DNA of 64,000 nt from Galaxea fascicularis (GCA_948470475.1 OX419337.1:6579574-6643573), one strand, 5' to 3'. Positions 38,301 through 48,930 are shown, counted from the first letter of the stretch. Translations and numbers: made by a program. The notes: a model not told the origin generated them from the letters alone.

Positions 38301-41300
38301 ACCTAGCTCAGGTTTCTTGTTGACTGGAGGAAGCCACTCGTGCCACTCTAATTAAAGTGCTTCAGATCTGCAACAAAGTTTTTAGTACTTGGAATATTTT
38401 AGACCCTGTGAATACGTTATTTTGCTAATTATCATTTCCGAGTGAATTGTGGGTAGATCCAGTTATTGTGGGGCAAAGGGCTATTAAAATTCTAATTTTG
38501 ACCGTTTACCTCCACAAAGGACTGGATCTACCCACAATTCACTTGCAACTGATCATTAGCAAAATGGTGTATTGTCTCAAACCATCTCCTTATTTTAACC
38601 AGGATTTATCAAGAATTACAATGCCAGGTACGTCAAAGTTTCTGTGTAGTGTAGAACCTTTTTCCGCTCTCAATCTTGACTGAATTTGCTGGGAAGGAAA
38701 TAACTGAAAAAATGAATTGAAAGGGAATGAGTTACAGGTTTTACAAGCGCGGTTACAGCACAAAGGAACTGAGTGTCGTTTTTTACCCGTTGATTTTTTT
38801 TCTGTCGTGTGATTAATACGTTTTAAACACTCACCGAACAAAAAAAATGAACAATGGCATCAGTATGGCGTTCCGTTGCGGACAGATTACCCAGAGAACC
38901 AAAAAGATGACCCAAAACCAGAAAATGAATCCAGATCTACAAACTATGACCTTAAAAAGTATAAATGAAAGCTCCAATACCCACTTCAACTGAAAACATC
39001 ACGAAAACTTTCGACAAGATGTATAAAGTGAGGAGAGTACGATGACAGGTTCATTTTGTGGGCTCATCTTGTTCTCATAGTTATTCCTCATTTGTTGGAC
39101 TTGTGGAGGAGTCGGAGGGCACCTCGGTTGATCTTCGTTTGACAACTCAGAATTACTTTATCGACGCCTTGGTGAATCTTAAATAACGTCCTCAACCTCA
39201 TTATAAAGATTTACTGAATTTTGAAGTGTATTGTATGAAGCGGCTGCTATCGATTTCTGAGATGTCTAACTGCCTACAGCGTTTAATAGACCTCAATCAC
39301 TTCCAAAGAACATTTTGCTGCAGTATGGTCGGACGATCGGGAACGAAACATTCTCTTTCAGTTCATGAACTGTGTTCAAGTTGGGTGTCTATTGGTATGA
39401 GAGGACAAACAGGGTAGTCTTGCAAGAATGAATTAATGTAGGAATTGTTTGGTGTGTTTGTTTCATTTCAGTTATCTTCAATGAACCTCTGACCTTCCTC
39501 CAGCGTATTGCAGAGTACATGGAGTATGGCTACTTGCTTCACACAGCGGCAAGCTTAGATGACCCCTTACATCGTATGCAGGTTGGTAATTACTGAGAAT
39601 CATCATCACTGGGGTGATGGTGATAATGACGACGACGATAACGATGATGGCGACGATGATGACGACACTGACGATGATGATGATGATGATGATAATAATG
39701 ATTGTGACGACAACAATGACTATGACTATGACTATGACGAGAATATTCAAACCCCGTTGAAGTCCTGAATTTTTTCAGGCTTCTTTGCGCAATTGCATAT
39801 AATTGCGTTCACAACTGCGAGGATCATTTGATTTCATTTCCGCAGTTGATATGATTCATTTCATACATCACTCACATTCTTCACTTTCACGGGAACATAT
39901 GAACCTACAGTTGACCTGCTCCCAATGTCAGTGGCTTCATAGCTCACTTGGTTAGAGCGTCGCACGGATATCGCGAGGTCACGGGTTCAAACCCCGTTGA
40001 AGTCCTGAATTTTTTTCAGGCTTCTTTACGCAATTGCATATAATTGCGTTCACAACTGCGAGGATCAGTCTTCATTTGATTTTATGACGAATGTCAGTGT
40101 TAAGGAGTGATGCTGACAAGAGAAGCATTACTGAAAATTTGAAATTGAAGTTGTCTTCATTCTTCGGTCATTGCTCTTGGGCTGCAAGCGTGTCTTAAAT
40201 TATTAGGGGACTCAAAAAAACTTACGCTTACCTACTACTTACTAAGGAACAACAACTTTTGTAGTAATCGCCATTTCAGGGAACACACGGGTCATGAGAA
40301 TAAAAGAAATGATCATCAAACATGAAATGTTTTGATGTTTAAGCAAATTCTCTGAATTATTACGAGAAGGTCAGTTAAGAGATGTCAGCGCCTAAAGGGT
40401 TACGTGTGAACCCCACGAAACAAAGTAACATACAGGGTGTCCATGCAAGTGAATCACGAAAGTCAGTTTTTTTTTTTGCGCACATATCAAGGTGGTTCAG
40501 GGACTTTTGACCAGCAGTGTTTGTAAAGCTAACCTACTTTTGTTATTTTGTTGTTGTTTTAGTATGTGTGTGCATTCGCCATATCAGCCACTGCTTCTAA
40601 TCTGGATAGACTAGGAAAACCCTTTAACCCGCTGCTCGGAGAAACGTATGAGCTGGTTCGGTACGTAGTGACAATGATGCAGAGTTGTTTTCCTTTTGTA
40701 TGTATACCTAGGATTTTGAAAACAGGGTCGCAGAAATCCATACTGACTCTTGGTTATGTTGGTACTCAACTGCCTTTCCCCCAGAGAAGAAGTTCGGAAC
40801 ACCCAAACCTGTTCCTGAGCTCATAGTCCACGACTTCAAGGGCTTAAACATTTCCACTTTCTCATTTAATTCGCGATGTAGAATCAATGATGCTTCACTT
40901 TCTTTGTTGCTGGTTTTGCGTTTTGGTAAATTAAAGAAGCTCCTTTTCCATAGTGACGCTCCTCTCTCTCTTAAGCCCCTCCCCCCCTCAAAAGTGCCTC
41001 CAGGGGGGAGGGTCAATGGAGTATTTCTGACAATTTTCCATTTTTCGTTTTGCAGGGAAGACATGGGATTCAAGTTCGTAGCAGAACAGGTTGGTTACCC
41101 ATACAACTGTCCTTTCTCACTGGGCTTTTTAGCTCTTCTTGCGCTTTCTCTCTTTATGCCTTTGAATATGAGTGAATGTTCTGCATTGTAGGACAAAAGT
41201 AAAAATTGCTTTCTTTTTCACGCGTTTTTAATGAATAACTTGATAATATGGGAAGCAATTGAACAAAACCCAAAGATCATGAATGCTTCAGTTTGGGTTT

Positions 41301-44300
41301 TGTTTTAAAATTATTTTTCCAATTTATCAAAACTATAAAAAAGTAAGTCTCTTTGGCTTAGCATGGCAAGGATTGAAATGGGATGCAATGAGCTGTGGAA
41401 AAAAAAAACGAAGAGTGGTTACGCTGTGCTTCTTTTAGGAAATGTCTTTTTTTTATTATTTTCTAAGGGCATTTTTTGCAAGAATGGAGGTTTCGAGCTT
41501 TAAATTACTTCTCAGAGTGGTGCTTAAAATGTTTTGTCTCGCCACTGTAGGTCAGCCATCATCCCCCTGTGAGCGCCCTGCAAGTTATTGCCGATGACTT
41601 CGTGTTTCATGTTACTGTTCAACCCAAGTTGAAATTTTGGGGAAAAGGAGTAGAAATTCAGCCCAAAGGAATGGTTACGCTTACGTTTCCAAAGTAAGTT
41701 GGTTCTTGTTAGTCTACAAACATCAACGTAAACATCACAATGGTTCGTCAAGAGAAAACAAAAGAAGTTAGTTTAGTGATCAATAAGTAATTTCTCCTTG
41801 CAGGGTCATTACACTGTCAAGCAGACAGGTGACGAGAATAAAGAAATAAATTAATAGGCCATATTCGTATCCTCGGTATTGCACTGGATCTAGCATGAAG
41901 TGGAGGCTTTTGCGGGGTATACATTTACATATGAAAAGATTCCCCCGCAAGAGCCTCGACTTCATGCTAGATCCAGTTCAATACCGAGAATACGAATATG
42001 GCCTATTAGGGACTGTCGGTAATGTGTCGGTAATGTGTCGGTAGCCTGTTGGCCGACAGTTGACCGACAGGTTACCGACAGCCGAATATGGGGGCCATTG
42101 TTCACTAACACCGAATATGGTAATATATTACTGTTTGATTCAACACCATATTCTCAGAACTAACATTCTAAGAAATATGTGGCAGACAGTAAGGAGAATG
42201 GCGGATTTGATACTAAGATAAGTAGACCGTGTTAAATCTTAGGACGAATCTTTTGGTTGCTTCACGGGAAAAGGACTGTTGAATCTGGATTTAAGAAAGT
42301 ATGCCATAATTACTTTAATGACAACGCAACCTGACCTCACTCTTGTGCGAGTCAATTGTTATTAGTCGTGATTTCAAAACGGATTTGTCGTCCTTTTGTT
42401 CAAAGGAAACAGTACTTTGTTGGCAGAATTTTCCCTGCTAGCAGAGGTCTTTCTCGACGAGAAATAAACGAGAGGAAAGAGACTTCTGACGGTCCCTCGC
42501 ACAGGCGCCAGCGTTTCCTTAACAACGAATGACGTTTTGGTCACACGGAACCGCACTCGGTAAACCGGTGACTTCCCCTCGTCAGTTAACAACAAGCTCA
42601 CTAAATGCTCCGGTCACGAAATGCGATTTCTCTGAATTGAAGGGAAGGCAAGTCGCCTTAGATCTTGATAGCTTTAATTGTCTTTCACGCGACAATATCT
42701 GGTTCTTTATGAAGAAATTCATCGGAGACACAACCAAAACTAGTGGCTTGGGACAGTAAAAGTGTAAACTCGGTGGCTGCGCGGACGGCCACTTGGAAAT
42801 TCAGAGATTTTCCGTCGCAGGTCTGTCGGAAGTCACACAAATGCATCGCGTTATTGCAAGGACACAAGGTCTTTCTTCTGTATTGGTATTATTTTTAGGG
42901 GAAGAAATAGCTGATTTTAATTATAGTTCGATCGGAAGTTTGCTTCGCTCCCATTGTGACACAGTGGGCTCAGGCGTTTTCAGCAGGGAATAGAAACAGA
43001 GCATGCGCAATCTTGTGTAACGGAAACCGGTTTCAAAAACTGGTTGGTTTTGTCCAGAAATGTGGTCAGCGGTTAGATAAAAGGAACTCCTCGGGCACCG
43101 GCAAAGGTCTCTCTCCTCTCGTTTCTTTCTCGCCGTGAGAGACCTCTGCTAGCTGGGAAGGCAGAATTCTGCCAGCGATGAAATTCCTCTTCTTCTGATT
43201 TAAAATTGACTTAATTGTCGCCCATTTATAGTTCTTAACTTTTTCAAACGTCTCTCTCGTAATTTCTTCCGTAGGCACAACGAAGTTTACACGTGGAACA
43301 ACGTAAACAGCTGTGTGCATAATATCATTGTGGGACAACTATGGATTGAGCAAGTTAGTAATATCTTTCGCGTTTGATTTATGTGACGTCTGCCAAACGA
43401 TGTCCTTCGGTTCCTGTCCTCACAAATGGAACACGAATCGCGAAGAATTGTGAAACATCTGAGAGATATCGTTCATCGAATAATGTTGTTGCCCCCCCTT
43501 TTCGGCGGTAAAAACACTGGCAAGTCAAAATACCCTATCGTGCCAATTAATATTATTATTAGTCTAATTTCCGGCTCGTATTTGCCTGCTAAATCGTGCG
43601 AATTATAAAAACGTGCGTACTGTTTGTCTGTTTGTTTGCAGTACGGCCAGATAGAGATAACAAATCACACCACACGAGATTACAGTGTTCTACACTTTAA
43701 ACCTGCTGGCTGGTTTGGAAAAGAAGTTAACAAAGTGGAAGGGTCCGTCTTTTCTGCGGAGTAAGTATTTCAGTGGAAAAAACCACAATGACTACTACTA
43801 CTACCTACTGGTGTTTGTTTAGATGTTTTGTTGAATGAAGATGGATGCTTTCCGTAAGTTGTTTGATTTGGATCCTATTCAAACGGTATGGCTCGCACTG
43901 GAAAAGACTTGTCAAGTGTGGTTGTGCTAGCAAACAAACAGGGCATACGATTTTACCCCTATAGTATTCTGTAAAATGTTAGACTTAAGAAATTTCTGAA
44001 ATTATTCCTGCACAGAGGCGCTCGGCAACTTAAACGTTTCGGCTTTTTTAAGCTCCCTCGCCTCTCCCCTCCCCCTCAAGACCATCCCATAATTGCAGGC
44101 TCTCACTTACGTCAAAAGTGAGATATTTGTTAAAAGTGGTGGATCTCAAACCAGCGCTCTGTTTATTATTTCCAATATTGCGACGTGTGCTGGCGCTTAT
44201 AATTTCTCGGTCCATTCTCCTTCATTCGTTAGCAAACGAAAGCGGTTTATCATCAAAGGAGACTGGACAAACACGATTCAGTGCTTTACGGTGGACAAAT

Positions 44301-47300
44301 TCACAAGGAAAGAATCCAAGAGGGACTCGAAACGCCGGAGATCGGACGCCAGTGAATTGAGCGCCACTTCAGCCTCAGCCGTTTCACTTGAGAGTTTCAG
44401 CAGTGGCAGCAGCGATGGCAGTGTCACAGTGGACGTTTCCACACCTAAAGACCTCTGGAGCTTTCAGGAGAGACCTCCGAATAGTAAACAGGTAAGAGTA
44501 AGACCGAAGCAAATGTTACCAGGTTGGGGGAGCTGTCGTGCCGACTTTCCTAACATTTCTGAATAGTAAGACTTACAGACTTAGATTTATTAATTGTTTC
44601 GAAAAATAAGATCTTTAATAGCGCTTTCTCCTAATACGGTACTATTTAACTCCTAATCTTAATTTTATGATCTATACACATGTACATTTTATCCTCACAC
44701 CTGGCCTTATTAAATTTGTCTACCTACTCTCTTTAGTCAAGACATAACCCAACCTTTAATATTTATTAGAAAGTAAAGAACTGAAAACTGAAAAAAGGCG
44801 TTGAGTATAGGTACCGATGGTAGAGTGACAGAGGACATGTTTGCCCCCTATCACCTGAACAGCCCAGGAAACTCGTAAGGCAGTGGGGGCTTGGTATTGT
44901 TGCGGGGGTGAGAAGAAGGAGGGGCACCCCGAGAAAGAGGGGTGCTGGTATTTTGTGGGATGCCTATCAGCCTAAAGGCCTTTGCAGATTCAGGAAGATC
45001 CTCTTATGATAATCAGGTAAAGTAGGGTGTGGTGCAAATGTCGTGAGGGTGGGGAGATTGCACTGTGCCAGTTGATCTCAGTGAGGATGTAACAAGAGAT
45101 GATGAATGTACAGTACACACGTCAGCCCGTAAAGACCTCCGGACATTTTAATCTCTACCATGTAGTAGTGCAATATGGGTCCGCATCAGATATCATAAGA
45201 TGGGGTTAGTTGTCTTATGTGAGTTGATCTCAGTAAAAGGGATATGAATGGTTTTAGTAGTGTTACAGTGGGTGAATTCTGATTGACGTTGTGTGAGTGT
45301 GCCGGGGATGCTCTGTTCCATCTGTTTGTGATCAGGGTGTGTTGTAGGGGAGGGGAGAAAGGGTGTAAACTAGGACAGATCCCCATAGCTATAGGGGTGG
45401 GGGGGTGGTGCTAGTAGCATTTGATTCGATGGGTTGTGGAGGAGCCAGAGCGAGAGAGTAGTGCAAGTGGTGAAAATGGCAGCAAAGTAGATTAGTACAG
45501 GGGTAGAATGCTGTTGAGGGTGAAAAGGACAGATTATGTCATATGATCCTGGGTGAGAAGTGATGAATAAAAACACGATTAATTACATTTTTTAATTACT
45601 TTTATTTCCGTTCTTATCACCCTTTGTGTTGTTTTCTTTTTCAGATGTACAATTTTACTACCTACGCTATGCAGCTAAACGAACTTCATGAAGACCAAAA
45701 ATCCAAGGTAACTGCAGCTGAACGTTTGTAAGCATAAATAAATCGAAGCAGTAGCAGTGCGAAAAAGCCTGACTTAGTTCATCAAGAAGTATTTTTGTCC
45801 ACTGTGTTGGAGTTGGAGTTGTAAGGGTATATCTAATGGTACATCAGTGCTTGTCTATGGGCTGGTGGAGTCTAAAATATACCAACCAAATGGTGTCATT
45901 TACTGGCCAAGCATCGATCGCCTCTCAACACCAATACAATAATTGCAATTACCGAGCTTGTACCAGAGAATTTTTTAATTTCTTTTTGGGATCAACTTAA
46001 CTCAAAATCGGTTGAATTTCTCTTCATCAATACTATATCCAAGACCTCTTCTATTACAAGTAGCCCCGCAGGGGGTGGTGATCCTCAAATTTTACTTACC
46101 CACATTTGTACTAGTGCTGGGCTACTGGTCTTCACTTAGGCTACAGTCGAGCACTGCACATTCAACTGAAGCAGAACTCAAAAAGCATTTCTCTTTTTCT
46201 GTTTCTAATAGTTGCCACCAACAGATTCAAGACTGAGACCAGACTGTCGTGCTCTAGAAAATGGGGACTTAGGTATGAGTCGCATCAGGGAAGTTCTGTT
46301 TTATTCATTTTATCTAGAAACTCACCTTGTCACACATTAGTCAACACTCGCAGGGATTGCTGTTTTTCATACAGATTTAGCTGCGAAACGAAGGAATTTT
46401 GGCTGGATTTATGGCCTAGGCAAACTTGCGTCCACTGCTTAGTACTTTGAACTTCGCAAGTTTTACCCGGTATTGCTGGTTTGCATGTGACGTCCGTCAT
46501 GGCGGCCATGGTGGTGGTTAAGGAGCGCTTTCCATTTGTATGGAAAAACCCGTGAGAATTTTCCGCCCAAAGGAACAGTACAACCGCTTAGCGCTTTTCA
46601 TTCGTCTGGAAAAACCGGTGAAAATTTTCAGACAAACGGAACAGTATAAGTTTCTCCGGGTTTGGGAGAAACAAACCGCGCATTTTTATGCAGGAGCATG
46701 GTTCTGGTGGGATGAGATAAATGGTTCAGCGATATTCCGGTCATTTCGGTAAAAATGGGAAAAGAGGAATACATCTGAAGGTATTCCTTATGACCATATG
46801 ACCGTTATTTCCACGCAAAAGGGAAGCGCTCAAGAACTCTGGGCTGTCTCTCCACTGGGAACTAAACTTTACTTTCATAGAAATCCTGCGAAAAACTCGG
46901 ACCTCCAACATGGCCGCCTTGTCACGTGGGGGAAAATCAAGAATTATCCCTTAAGGGCAAAATTACTGACTGAACTTAACGCTGATTGACTGCTGAGACA
47001 GAGGGCAGCCGCCTTTCTTAATCAAGAGCATTTTTGGTTATCAGTATTGGTAATCGTTCGATTTTTTGTTTTGTTTTTTGTTTTGTTTGGCCAGGCGCTT
47101 GGGACTCGTTTTCACGCCCTTAACCACGTTGCACGTTTTACCGTATTTGCTGCACTTCCTTCCGCAGTTGGCACCTGTGGAAGGGTTTATCTCTGGCGTT
47201 TTTTGTTCTGGTTTGAAGCCGTCGTAGGTGTTCCACGTCCTCACTTCATTGACAGATGCTATTCGTTTCTCCCAACTGATTCCTGCAACACCTTTATTTT

Positions 47301-48930
47301 CCTGCGCTTGGGGCATGTCTCTCGCCGGTCTTTCTAATGTCTTAACGTCAAGTTCTGATTTGATCTCCTTGATTTCTGGTTTGCCTGTTGTGTGCTTAAC
47401 TGTTTATTTCAAATAACCAATAGACCGCATTTCCTTGGGTTCAGCCCAGGCGAAATAACCCACGCGCGGGATGTTGGAAGAACATTCATGAGAAAAGCGA
47501 GTGTGAGTGTGAAGAAAGCGAGTAACAAGCGAGTGTGAGTGTGGAAAGCGAGTGTGCATCGAGAAACCAATAGAAAATGCGGTCTATTGCTTTTTGATAA
47601 AATAATTTTTCAGAAGGAAAACGTTTTTTTTCTCTTGCAGTTTTTTTTTAGTTTACCTGTACAATAAACCATAGATATTTTACCAATGAGAAAGCGCGTA
47701 GTATCTCAGTTATTTTACAATCTGTTTTTACCAGCAATAATTTTTGCGTCTTTTTTAACGTCAGATACCGCCACTCGGGAGAAAATTCGACTTGAAGAGA
47801 AGCAAAGAGCAGCGAGAAGAGAGAGACAAAAAAACGAGCGATGGGTCCCTAGGTGAGGATTGTTGAGCCTTCTTGTCCTTATATGTAGTCCTTTGGTTTT
47901 AGTTGGGTTCGAGCAAACATGCAATGTCGGCGCGAACTTTATTGCTTATGGTCTGGTTTTTGAAATACGTCTTTCTGAGCGACATAGTTATTGTTAAGTT
48001 GTGTGTAAAGACAGCTTGATAACCAGGGACCGGATTCACGTAGCCATCTTAAGTCAAGATGTAATTTAAGTATTGTTTTCTAACAACAGGCTATTAATAT
48101 CAATACACTGGGCTATGGTGAGAAAACAGTAATGAGATACATCTCAACTTGGGAACGTTCATAAATCTGCCCCCAGGTTTTTGTCGGTGAATGAGATACT
48201 AGACCTGACTCTGTTTTAGTATGTTTGGCGCAGTTTCGAGTGAACCAAGACATAACTAAACCGACTTTTCACCGGCAAGCCACTGTCCACACCGCTGTAC
48301 GTTCGGTTGTAAACTGTACTCTAACCTTGGCCTTTATCAGTGTAGTTGCATGGGTCTACACGAAGACACATCGAAGACGGATTTTTTTTTTTTAACGGCC
48401 ACTTGAGCACACTTCATAAAACCCAAACTTCCGTGAAAACGAAAGCTCCAGCAAAGGCATCCGTGTTGCCTACATAACAGGCGTTTATTTCTTTGTGCTT
48501 CACGCTCGGCTAAGCAAACGCCTGTTATGCAGGCCAATATCCTTGTGGACAGCAAACACTGTCCGTTTCTCGGACTGAATATAAAAGATACTGACTTGAA
48601 TCCGTGGAAAAGGCCGGAAAAATATCTTTGCATCAGAGTACCACTCGTTTGTGTCGATTGATGGCGAAATTTATAACCTATTTCTTGACGCTAATAATTA
48701 GGTGAGTGACCACTACCCATTAGGCTCTATTTACGCATGTCTCTAGACCAGCCATCTGGAATCAATTGTAGGTTTTACCTTGTTCTGTAGAGAGCAGGCA
48801 CACGAATTTGAATTATCTTCTTTCCAGATGGTTCAAAGAAGACATAAATCCTTACACCGGTCAGATGGACTGGATCTTTACAGGAACCTACTGGAATAGA
48901 GACTGGAAAACCTGCCCTGATATCTTTTAG
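18416..48930 (+). CDS. OSBPL1A: Oxysterol-binding protein-related protein 1, long form (31 exons)
   Basis: Exons: 18416-18496, 20541-20601, 21340-21425, 21796-21870, 22283-22394, 23572-23657, 24748-24824, 25533-25600, 26548-26615, 27515-27559, 28519-28592, 28886-28949, 29344-29448, 32841-32966, 33475-33577, 34016-34122, 35350-35463, 36445-36881, 37233-37308, 38603-38627, 39472-39581, 40563-40660, 41056-41089, 41551-41693, 43275-43353, 43642-43760, 44233-44491, 45645-45707, 46212-46272, 47765-47852, 48828-48930. All have GT-AG borders, phases agree, and the sum is 1048 codons plus stop (human long form about 950). Order: ankyrin repeats (residues about 48-236), PH domain (about 243-345), coiled-coil linker, FFAT motif (499-507) and the sterol-binding domain (about 630-1048) with EQVSHHPP at 743-750. 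Known ORP1L sits on late endosomes, binds Rab7 through the ankyrin part, VAP on the ER through FFAT, and senses or moves sterol. Exon 18's acceptor is the least certain. The domain order leaves little doubt about identity. Confidence 0.93.
18497..20540. other. ORP1 intron 1, with a SINE copy
   Basis: About 2 kb of AT-rich sequence. It contains the SINE at 20271-20480 and no other gene-like feature. Intron 1 is a common place for enhancers, but I see no defined element. Confidence 0.5.
20271..20480 (+). mobile_element. tRNA-derived SINE (type B), copy 1
   Basis: The tRNA-like head has an A-box-like GGTCAGTTGGTAGAG and a B-box-like GGGTTCAAGCC. The body GAAGTCCTGAATTTTTTCAGG and GCAATTGTAAAAATTGC follows. 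Related copies are at 29091-29240 and 39739-40080. Both internal hairpins (CCTGAA...TTCAGG; GCAATT...AATTGC) recur in the copies. Confidence 0.75.
21043..21212. mobile_element. Fold-back element, 170 bp, in ORP1 intron 2
   Basis: The arms TTAAGAAGATTACGACATTT and ACATGTTTCGATG... pair with their inverses at 21155-21212. The loop of about 60 bp is unrelated. Non-coding. Confidence 0.75.
22893..23041. repeat. Palindrome in ORP1 intron 5
   Basis: CGGTTCAATTTTACCCTTGG and GGTATTTTCCTTTGTTT at the left are inverted at the right, with an AT-rich loop of about 45 bp between. It could form a 50-bp-stem hairpin. Confidence 0.8.
25235..25425 (+). mobile_element. Probable SINE (type C) in ORP1 intron 7
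   Basis: A tRNA-like region with GGCTTCAATTCCCACTCTGG and GGTTCAACTCC is followed by TGTAAATAGCCAGTTGGC, CTCTGGCCAGTTGGGACTC and an AT-rich end. The composition fits a tRNA-derived SINE. Only one copy is seen in the window, so the call rests on family resemblance. Confidence 0.45.
27121..27303. mobile_element. Fold-back element in ORP1 intron 9
   Basis: The end CACAGTAGCCTTCATTTGGC is matched by inverse GCCAAATGGAGGCTATTGTG. Inner words GCTCGGATATTT, GACATTATCTG and AACAGTTTTCC also pair, around the centre GAGAGCGAAGCTCT near 27215. It creates mirror-image open frames on both strands that are not genes. Confidence 0.8.
29091..29240 (+). mobile_element. tRNA-derived SINE (type B), copy 2
   Basis: The head is TCATAGCTCAGTTGGTTAGA (A box) with a damaged B box (GTTGTTCAAACCCC). 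The body GTCCTGAATTTTTTTCAGGC is the same as the copy at 39923. It ends just before the tetranucleotide repeat next to exon 13. Confidence 0.75.
29262..29336. repeat. (GACT)n(GATT)n microsatellite abutting exon 13
   Basis: Tetranucleotide array, first GACT units then GATT units, ending eight bases before the exon 13 start at 29344. The polypyrimidine tract of that acceptor is poor as a result. Confidence 0.9.
30150..31400 (-). mobile_element. Decayed, 5'-truncated LINE (Jockey/CR1-like)
   Basis: Minus-strand frames at 31070-31333 and 30646-31095, with a further remnant down to a stop at 30409, match the C-terminal half of a non-LTR retrotransposon reverse transcriptase. The catalytic LFADDT motif, the thumb-type [13 protein letters not shown], then [16 protein letters not shown] and [12 protein letters not shown] are all present. 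At least one frameshift near 31090 and more below 30650 break the frame, so the copy is dead. The endonuclease and the front of the reverse transcriptase are missing, as expected for 5' truncation. It lies inside ORP1 intron 13 in antisense orientation. The subfamily is a guess from motif style. Confidence 0.8.
31500..31725. repeat. Degenerate tandem TTGCGTTGCGCAGTTTACAA array
   Basis: About seven imperfect units built on CAGTTTACAA plus runs of TTGCG. Related sequence in inverse orientation is at 29950-30015, so the two flank the LINE fragment. Confidence 0.7.
32243..32612. mobile_element. Complete fold-back element in ORP1 intron 13
   Basis: The ends GAGTACTAAAGTG and CACTTTAGTACTC are inverted. 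The arms, each about 170 bp, meet at GGGTCGACCC near 32435. Arm words include GACGTCATAAAAATGAAAT and GAGCATTTTTGGCAAGCAGG. A half copy is at 13183-13410. Confidence 0.85.
34221..34390. repeat. Fold-back element just after ORP1 exon 16
   Basis: TACACTTTATTCCAAAATGG and its inverse enclose a second inverted pair (CAAATTGGCCCTTGTTGCCTC). The stem is about 75 bp. A diverged relative of one arm is at 33115-33220. Confidence 0.75.
34443..34676. mobile_element. Palindrome built from two tRNA-like SINE heads
   Basis: The arms are inverted copies of about 110 bp. The right arm reads as a tRNA-like unit with A box TAGCTTAGTCGGC and B box GGGTTTGATTCCC, ending GAGGTC. The left arm is the same unit on the other strand. 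The outer ends are AAGGGTATCAGGGAACC and its inverse. There is no complete cloverleaf, so I do not call a tRNA gene. Confidence 0.75.
35567..35694. mobile_element. Fold-back element, 128 bp
   Basis: The ends TTATTATATCTCTCTG and CAGAGATATAATAA, and the inner TTTAGCGGGCCGTAC and its inverse, make two stem segments around the centre TTCACTGTACGG. It directly adjoins the next palindrome. Confidence 0.7.
35699..35856. mobile_element. Fold-back element, 158 bp
   Basis: CTTACTAACCTCCTTTTCTC and GGTCCGTACTGTAAGTTAC pair with their inverses at the right. The loop contains a second palindrome, GCGCGCTTCGCGC. Adjacent to 35567-35694. Confidence 0.8.
36487..36513 (+). other. OSBPL1A: FFAT motif of ORP1 (ER-binding)
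   Basis: The codons read EEFFDARSD, matching the FFAT core E-F-F-D-A-x-(E/S). It is followed by the acidic stretch [19 protein letters not shown] motifs bind VAP proteins on the endoplasmic reticulum. The core is in exon 18, in the same place between coiled coil and sterol-binding domain as in human ORP1L. Confidence 0.85.
36931..37074. repeat. Small CG-rich inverted repeat after ORP1 exon 18
   Basis: AGCCCGCGAGGAAGC is matched imperfectly by GAAAGCTTGCTCACGGGCT. Inner words GCGAGCCGTGAGAGG and CGCTCGCTCC relate it to 6060-6430. Confidence 0.45.
38419..38565. mobile_element. Fold-back element before ORP1 exon 20
   Basis: ATTTTGCTAATTATCATTTC and GTGAATTGTGGGTAGATCCAG are inverted at the right side, with a loop of about 60 bp. 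It ends 37 bp before the microexon. Confidence 0.75.
39610..39745. repeat. (GAY)n-type microsatellite
   Basis: A GAT/GAC trinucleotide array with irregular interruptions. It generates long Asp-only and Ile/Val-only open frames on the two strands that are not genes. Confidence 0.85.
39739..40080 (+). mobile_element. tRNA-derived SINE (type B), two copies in tandem
   Basis: The first copy (39739-39900) has lost most of its head but retains TTCAAACCCCGTTGAAGTCC and the body. The second, complete copy begins near 39923 with GCTTCATAGCTCACTTGG and has an intact B box GGGTTCAAACCCC. Both carry GCAATTGCATATAATTGC. Sequence identity is high, so this dimer is relatively recent. Confidence 0.8.
41786..41850 (-). 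repeat. Interspersed repeat (TTGCAAGGAGAAAT family), copy 2
   Basis: GTAATTTCTCCTTGCAGGG, then TTACACTGTCAAGCAGACAGG and GACGAGAATAAAG are the inverse of words in 12870-13035 and 61040-61215. Directly next to the fold-back element at 41852. Confidence 0.55.
41852..42008. mobile_element. Fold-back MITE (TAATAGGCCATATTCG ends)
   Basis: TAATAGGCCATATTCGTAT, then CTCGGTATT and CTGGATCTAGCATGAAGT pair with their inverses. The arms are about 62 bp and nearly perfect. It lies in ORP1 intron 24. Confidence 0.85.
42422..43173. mobile_element. DNA element with about 60-bp terminal inverted repeats
   Basis: GGCAGAATTTTCCCTGCTAG, GCAGAGGTC and GAGAAATAAACGAGAGGA at the left are inverted at the right. 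The central 620 bp has several short open frames but no transposase motif. Probably a non-autonomous element. Confidence 0.65.
44580..45640. other. ORP1 intron 27, GT-rich non-coding sequence
   Basis: It holds irregular GT/GGG-rich words such as GTGAGGGTGGGG and GTGTTACAGTGGG. No sharp repeat ends and no coding frame. Confidence 0.4.
47418..47589. mobile_element. MITE with CAATAGACCGCATTT ends
   Basis: CAATAGACCGCATTT and its inverse are the ends. Inside are three imperfect AAGCGAGTGTGAGTGTG units. About 172 bp, in ORP1 intron 29. Confidence 0.75.
48473..48537. mobile_element. Short MITE (CCTGCATAAC family)
   Basis: CCTACATAACAGGCGTTTAT and ACGCCTGTTATGCAGG-type inverted ends enclose about 30 bp. 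A deleted relative of 10211-10548. Confidence 0.6.

Larger units (their letters stand above)
37233..48930 (+). other. OSBPL1A: ORP1 sterol-binding (ORD) exons 19-31
   Basis: It includes the lid/entry segment ([25 protein letters not shown]), the conserved [17 protein letters not shown] block in exon 22, the family fingerprint EQVSHHPP split by the intron between exons 23 and 24, and [19 protein letters not shown] and [17 protein letters not shown]. The C-terminus ends in a Trp-rich [13 protein letters not shown] segment as in other ORPs. An unusually Ser/Lys/Arg-rich insert lies in exon 27 ([12 protein letters not shown] then a Ser-rich run). Confidence 0.92.

Noticed and set aside
39478..39768. 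Ile/Val-only and Asp-only open frames
   Set aside because: Translations of the GAY trinucleotide microsatellite on the two strands.
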